Assembly (NCBI RefSeq): GCF_000336915.1
Contig: NZ_AOMD01000029.1
Span: 62,001-126,000, forward strand
Direction of reading: 5' to 3'
DNA: 64,000 nt
DNA from: Halococcus saccharolyticus DSM 5350
Lineage (GTDB): Archaea; Halobacteriota; Halobacteria; Halobacteriales; Halococcaceae
The notes beneath the pieces are model-generated. The model ran no database searches, was not told where the DNA came from, and saw only the letters and a list, made by a program, of their open reading frames with translations. The translations under genes were made by a program, and so were the position numbers. Each line of letters opens with the position of its first letter. Position 1 is the first letter of the stretch. Positions 60,729 through 64,000 of this stretch are shown piece by piece.

Positions 60729-61937
60729 ATGGATATCTCAGAGATTCTCTCCGCAAAATTCACGGAGTTCGATGTCGGCACACCGCTCTCGAAGGTCGCC
60801 GGGGCGTTCGAGAATCAGGAACTCGATGCGGTCATCGTAACAGGTGACGACGAGTATCGCGGTGTCGTGAGTCGTCGACAGCTGGCTTTCTCGTCCAACC
60901 AACCGTCTGCGAAGGTCGGCTCACAGGTACAGCACGTCCCGACTGTCGATCGTACCGAGGATGTCCGCGAGGTCGCGCGGCTCATGATCGGTAGCGACGC
61001 CAAAACGCTCCCCGTGCTCGATGACGACCGTGCCGTCGGTGTGGTGACCGGCGATGCCGTCCTCGAAGCTGTGCGTCCGTTTCTCGACGCGGTGACTGTC
61101 GACGACGCCTACACGGCGGAGCTGATCAGTGCGACCCCCGAAACCACGATCGGGAAAGCGCTCAATATGCTTCGAGACGCCGGAATCGCCCATCTCCCGG
61201 TCGTCGACGGGGACGACCTCGCGGGAATGTTGAGCCTGTACGACGTCATCGAGTTCACGACGCGGGGCGGCAGTAAGAGCCAGGGAGGTTCGTCGAGCGG
61301 CTTCGGTGGCCGCAGCGGTGGGGGGCAGAGCCGTGGCGGGTTCGGCGCGCGCGAGGGCGATGCCGACCGGATGCTGGACCTGCCCGTGAGAAATCTGATG
61401 TCCGACACAGTCGCGACCGTCGAGCAGTGCGCTCCGCTCGACGAGGTCGTCGAGACGATGTTCGAGCGGGAGATCTCCTCGCTCGTCGTCACGGCCGACG
61501 ACACCGACAAGCCGGTCGGTATCATCACGAAAACGGATGTCATCGAGGCACTCACCTGGGAGCGCGACGACCGGAACGCCGTGCAGGTGTTCGGAATCGA
61601 CCTGCTCGAGGGGATGGACTACGACGACGTCTCCGCGCTGATCGAGAGCGTGACCTCGAAGTACGGTAAGATGAGCGTGATCAAGGCCAGCATCGAACTG
61701 CAGGAGCACAAGGAACGGAGCCGGGGGATGCCATTGGTACTGGCACGGATTCGACTGGTCACCGACCGCGGCTACTTCACGGCAGATGGGGAGGGATACG
61801 GTGCCTCCCACGCCCTCCGTCTCGCAGCGAACACAGTCGAACGCCAGTTGCTCAAGGGGAAGACCTACGGCCAATCGAAAAAGCACTCAGACGCCGCCGA
61901 GCAGGCACGACTGTACGGGTGGTGGCTCGGCGGGTAA
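60729..61937 (+). CDS. CBS-domain protein fused to an HPF-like domain
   Basis: The 402-aa protein has four CBS motifs in two pairs: ISEILSAKFTEFDVGTPLSK, VGSQVQHVPTVDRTEDVREV, TAELISATPETTIGKALNML and LPVRNLMSDTVATVEQCAPL, separated by a Gly/Ser linker at about 178-210. The last 120 residues resemble the beta-alpha-beta fold of ribosome hibernation factor HPF/RaiA (VIKASIELQEHKERSRGMPL; RIRLVTDRGYFTADGEGYGA; LRLAANTVERQLLKGKTYGQ). CBS domains bind adenine nucleotides, so the protein may couple energy status to ribosome dormancy. That reading is inference. Confidence 0.85.
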   Translation: MDISEILSAKFTEFDVGTPLSKVAGAFENQELDAVIVTGDDEYRGVVSRRQLAFSSNQPSAKVGSQVQHVPTVDRTEDVREVARLMIGSDAKTLPVLDDDRAVGVVTGDAVLEAVRPFLDAVTVDDAYTAELISATPETTIGKALNMLRDAGIAHLPVVDGDDLAGMLSLYDVIEFTTRGGSKSQGGSSSGFGGRSGGGQSRGGFGAREGDADRMLDLPVRNLMSDTVATVEQCAPLDEVVETMFEREISSLVVTADDTDKPVGIITKTDVIEALTWERDDRNAVQVFGIDLLEGMDYDDVSALIESVTSKYGKMSVIKASIELQEHKERSRGMPLVLARIRLVTDRGYFTADGEGYGASHALRLAANTVERQLLKGKTYGQSKKHSDAAEQARLYGWWLGG

Positions 61938-62304
61938 ATATCTCGATTCCAGTCCGCTATCGATGGCTCCATATTGGAGATTTGAACAGCCGCGAATACG
62001 GGCACTATTAGCTTAGTCGGCTGAAGTAGGTGGAGTTCCTCCGTTCATGATGGTGTCATGATGGTAGAAATTCGGTTAGAAGATGGGGATGCCAGCCTGT
62101 CCTGTTTTTGGATGGGGAGCGCACGCCAGCCGGGTAGCGATCGATTCACAGCGGCTGGTTATAAACGTACGTGGGCAAGTAATTTAGAACCCATGGTGCG
62201 GTGAGTGAATGAGTAACAGGTGCTGTTCGTTCTGAACTGGGAGTTCGGTCCGTGGCGATACAGTGCATCGGAAGGGTTTACCCTATAGCGAACGATAAAT
62301 AATC
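61938..62304. other. 367-base gap with one weak small ORF
   Basis: A 47-codon frame at 62061-62204 starts MVEIRLEDGDASLSCFWMGS. It has no recognised motif and only weak coding features, so it is not called as a gene. The right end holds the start region of the gene at 62305, with TATA-like GATAAATAATC just before its ATG. Confidence 0.3.
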
Positions 62305-62580
62305 ATGAGCACTGAAGAGAACCTTCCGGAAGATTGGATGTTAGAAACTGAGCAGACAACACACGACGAACTCATGGGTCGGGATTATACCACGGTTCTC
62401 TATCGCCAGGAACACACCAGAAGTGCAGTATACATCAACGAGGTCATCGACGGAGCGAACGTCTGGGAATACAACGTGCATCACTCGGGGCGAGACAGTG
62501 ACCTTGGAACCGCCGCTGACTTGGAAACAGCGAAGCAGATAGCGTTCGAGTTCATGAACGACTCCGCCGCCAGCGTGTGA
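62305..62580 (+). CDS. small hypothetical haloarchaeal protein
   Basis: The 91-aa acidic protein has a strand-rich centre (MGRDYTTVLYRQEHTRSAVY; INEVIDGANVWEYNVHHSGR) and a C-terminal helix (LETAKQIAFEFMNDS). The overall pattern is that of small haloarchaeal proteins seen beside many genes, with unknown function. The start is clear because the first Met follows a TATA-like box closely. Confidence 0.65.
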   Translation: MSTEENLPEDWMLETEQTTHDELMGRDYTTVLYRQEHTRSAVYINEVIDGANVWEYNVHHSGRDSDLGTAADLETAKQIAFEFMNDSAASV

Positions 62581-62665
62581 TATTCTCCGCGCTGTCGACG
62601 GCGGGATCCCCTCACTGAAGTAAAATAGATGCGTACGATCACCCGAAAGTGGATCTGACCGGGGC

Positions 62666-63094
62666 TTACTGCTGGGTCTGACGGACGAACTCGTCGAGCT
62701 TTGCTTCGATGAGTGTCGCGACGCGCTCGCTATATTGCCAGAGTGCTGTGTTGAGTCGTTCTTCAGTCTCGTCATCGAGGCTGTCTCCCCCGCGGAGGAC
62801 AGAATCCTTGGTGATCTGTGGGTGGTACACGCAGACCACGCCAAGTGAGGTATCCGAACTTGAGGTCCCCGCCGTGTGGATTCCGTACTGATCGGTCCCC
62901 CAGACACCATCGCCGCCCTGTCGCTCCAGTTCGGAATCGAGCGCGTCGAGTAGTTGCATCTCTTCGGGCGAGAGGAGAGGATCGTCGCCTTCGAGCAGTT
63001 CGGTGTACGCCTCTCTCCGGGCATTCCTCGTCCACTGGTCCAACTGGGAGCGCGCCCGTAGTACGAGCTGTCGTTCGTCTGGAAACTCGGCCAT
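62666..63094 (-). CDS. hypothetical protein (DUF7539-like)
   Basis: The 142-aa protein begins MAEFPDERQLVLRARSQLDQ, continues WTRNARREAYTELLEGDDPL and EEMQLLDALDSELERQGGDG, and has VWGTDQYGIHTAGTSSSDTS with GVVCVYHPQITKDSVLRGGD. The last part is a helix (ERLNTALWQYSERVATLIEA). I recall this as the haloarchaeal DUF7539 family, but the name is from memory. Function is unknown. It precedes the SLC13 permease on the same strand. Confidence 0.65.
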   Translation of the reverse strand: MAEFPDERQLVLRARSQLDQWTRNARREAYTELLEGDDPLLSPEEMQLLDALDSELERQGGDGVWGTDQYGIHTAGTSSSDTSLGVVCVYHPQITKDSVLRGGDSLDDETEERLNTALWQYSERVATLIEAKLDEFVRQTQQ

Positions 63095-63190
63095 ACTTCT
63101 AGTACGACGGCCAGGTGAATCAACGTTCGTACGACACCTCCAGTCGGAGGTAGTGACGTTGGCGCACTATCTCGGGCAGAACGGTTCGTC

Positions 63191-64000
63191 TCACACGCGC
63201 ACACCCCAGAAGAACGCGATGCCAAGGACGGAAACGACCGACAAGAGCAACTGTAGTGGGGCACCGACACGGAGAAAGTCGGAGAATTTGTACCCGCCTG
63301 GCCCGTAGACGAACAGGTTTGTCTGGTATCCCACCGGCGTCATGAACGCCGTCGAGGCGGCGAACGTGACCGCCAGAACGAACGCGAACGCGTTCGCTCC
63401 GATCGACTGGGCAGCGTTGGCAGCCACCGGAATCATCAACACGACACTCGCGTTGTTGCTGATAACGCTTGTCAACAGTCCGGTCACGAGATAGAACACC
63501 CATAGAACGACGATTGGCGGCAGGAACGTTCCTGTCGCCGCGACGGCGCCCCCGAGCAGCGCTGCAGCGCCCGTCTGCTGCAGGGCGATGCCGAGCGGGA
63601 TGACACCTGCGAGGAGGAAGATCACGTTCCACTCGACGGACGAATAGAGTTCAGTCGGTTTGAGAACGCCGGTGAAGATCATCGCCACGACGCCGGCAAG
63701 TGCTGAGACCACGATCGGGAGGACGTTCAACGCCGGCAGCGCGACCACGCCGGCGATGATACCGACCGCGAACGGAATCTTTTCGGTTCGGTAGGTCACC
63801 TTGTCGAACTCGTGGGCGACGATGAAATCCTCATTCTTGACGAGTCGTGTAAGGCTGTCGGGCGGTGCTTGGACGAGGATCGTGTCTCCGACACGGATAC
63901 GGATGTCCTCGAATCGGTCCCGGACAACATCACCACGGGTGCGAAAGGCCAGCACGTTCGTGTCGTAACGCTGTCGGAACGACGAACTTGCCAGCGTTTC
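63191..64000 (-). CDS. SLC13-type permease with TrkA-C domain (partial at window end)
   Basis: The gene runs off the right edge; only the C-terminal 270 residues are present. The first visible part is a TrkA-C domain (NVLAFRTRGDVVRDRFEDIR; VGDTILVQAPPDSLTRL). Then come the last transmembrane helices: FAVGIIAGVVALPALNVLPI, SVEWNVIFLLAGVIPLGIAL, VVLWVFYLVTGLLTSVISNN and FAASTAFMTPVGYQTNLFVY. SNNAS and TPVGYQTN are SLC13 substrate/sodium-site motifs. It probably carries anions such as sulphate or dicarboxylates with sodium. Confidence 0.85.
   Translation of the reverse strand, partial: ETLASSSFRQRYDTNVLAFRTRGDVVRDRFEDIRIRVGDTILVQAPPDSLTRLVKNEDFIVAHEFDKVTYRTEKIPFAVGIIAGVVALPALNVLPIVVSALAGVVAMIFTGVLKPTELYSSVEWNVIFLLAGVIPLGIALQQTGAAALLGGAVAATGTFLPPIVVLWVFYLVTGLLTSVISNNASVVLMIPVAANAAQSIGANAFAFVLAVTFAASTAFMTPVGYQTNLFVYGPGGYKFSDFLRVGAPLQLLLSVVSVLGIAFFWGVRV

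Noticed and set aside
60921-61886. Long minus-strand frame opposite the CBS-HPF gene
   Set aside because: Shadow frame; the plus-strand protein has recognisable domains throughout.

Overview
The window comes from a halophilic archaeon (class Halobacteria). The proteins are strongly acidic. The gene set is archaeal: a TFB transcription factor, an MC1 chromosomal protein, a bacterio-opsin-activator type HTH protein, a geranylgeranyl-reductase-like flavoprotein, and many small zinc-ribbon proteins. Promoters look archaeal, with TATA-like boxes 25-30 bases before leaderless starts, and the IS elements are haloarchaeal in type. I cannot name the genus. No rRNA, convincing tRNA or CRISPR array was seen. 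The high density of IS remnants, recombinases, partition genes and truncated paralogues suggests a megaplasmid or an accessory part of a chromosome.

Region 1 (1-2.5 kb): an amphi-Trp protein, an ATP-grasp enzyme and a membrane RCK/TrkA-C protein. Two near-identical 27-29 base palindromes lie on either side of the TrkA-C gene.

Region 2 (2.5-9.7 kb): a plasmid- or virus-like module. Four genes or operons begin with the same 56-base promoter and leader cassette (TATA box, two small dyads, SD, then CACCT-ATGG). The genes include a TGT-like (DpdA-like) base-exchange enzyme, a two-domain helix-hairpin-helix DNA-binding protein, a ParB-fold protein, and a ParA ATPase preceded by three direct repeats spaced exactly 18 bases apart. 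A dead ISXO2-type transposase sits in the middle.

Region 3 (9.7-14.9 kb): small DNA- and RNA-associated proteins (BofA-like, DUF1931 histone-fold, PadR, TRAM, MC1) and several zinc-ribbon proteins.

Region 4 (14.7-25.1 kb): a defence-like island. An AbrB-like small protein precedes a 1424-aa Type IIG restriction-methylase. An AT-richer block then encodes a DUF6414-like protein and two proteins that each carry an RX4H (HEPN-type) motif. A serine recombinase with a perfect 21-base operator palindrome ends the region. Inverted-repeat pairs resembling MITEs lie between these genes.

Region 5 (25.4-30.3 kb): an ECF transporter operon (S component, fused double ATPase, T component) followed by S-adenosylhomocysteine hydrolase, suggesting uptake of a methyl-cycle compound.

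Region 6 (30.4-57.9 kb): housekeeping and accessory genes. These include a secreted MBL-fold lipoprotein with a lamin-tail domain, HTH regulators, an FAD-dependent reductase, an SDR, an ArsR-SRPBCC pair, AIM24, lipoproteins, CorA and MgtE magnesium transporters, a tyrosine recombinase, an SPFH protein and TFB. IS and recombinase debris and a 225-base MITE-like element are interspersed.

Region 7 (58-64 kb): an IS630-type element whose transposase is split by a dnaX-type A AAA AAG frameshift site. Next to it is an intact IS4/ISH8-type element with 21-base terminal repeats and an 8-base target duplication. A CBS-HPF fusion protein, two small haloarchaeal proteins and a truncated SLC13 permease run to the window edge.
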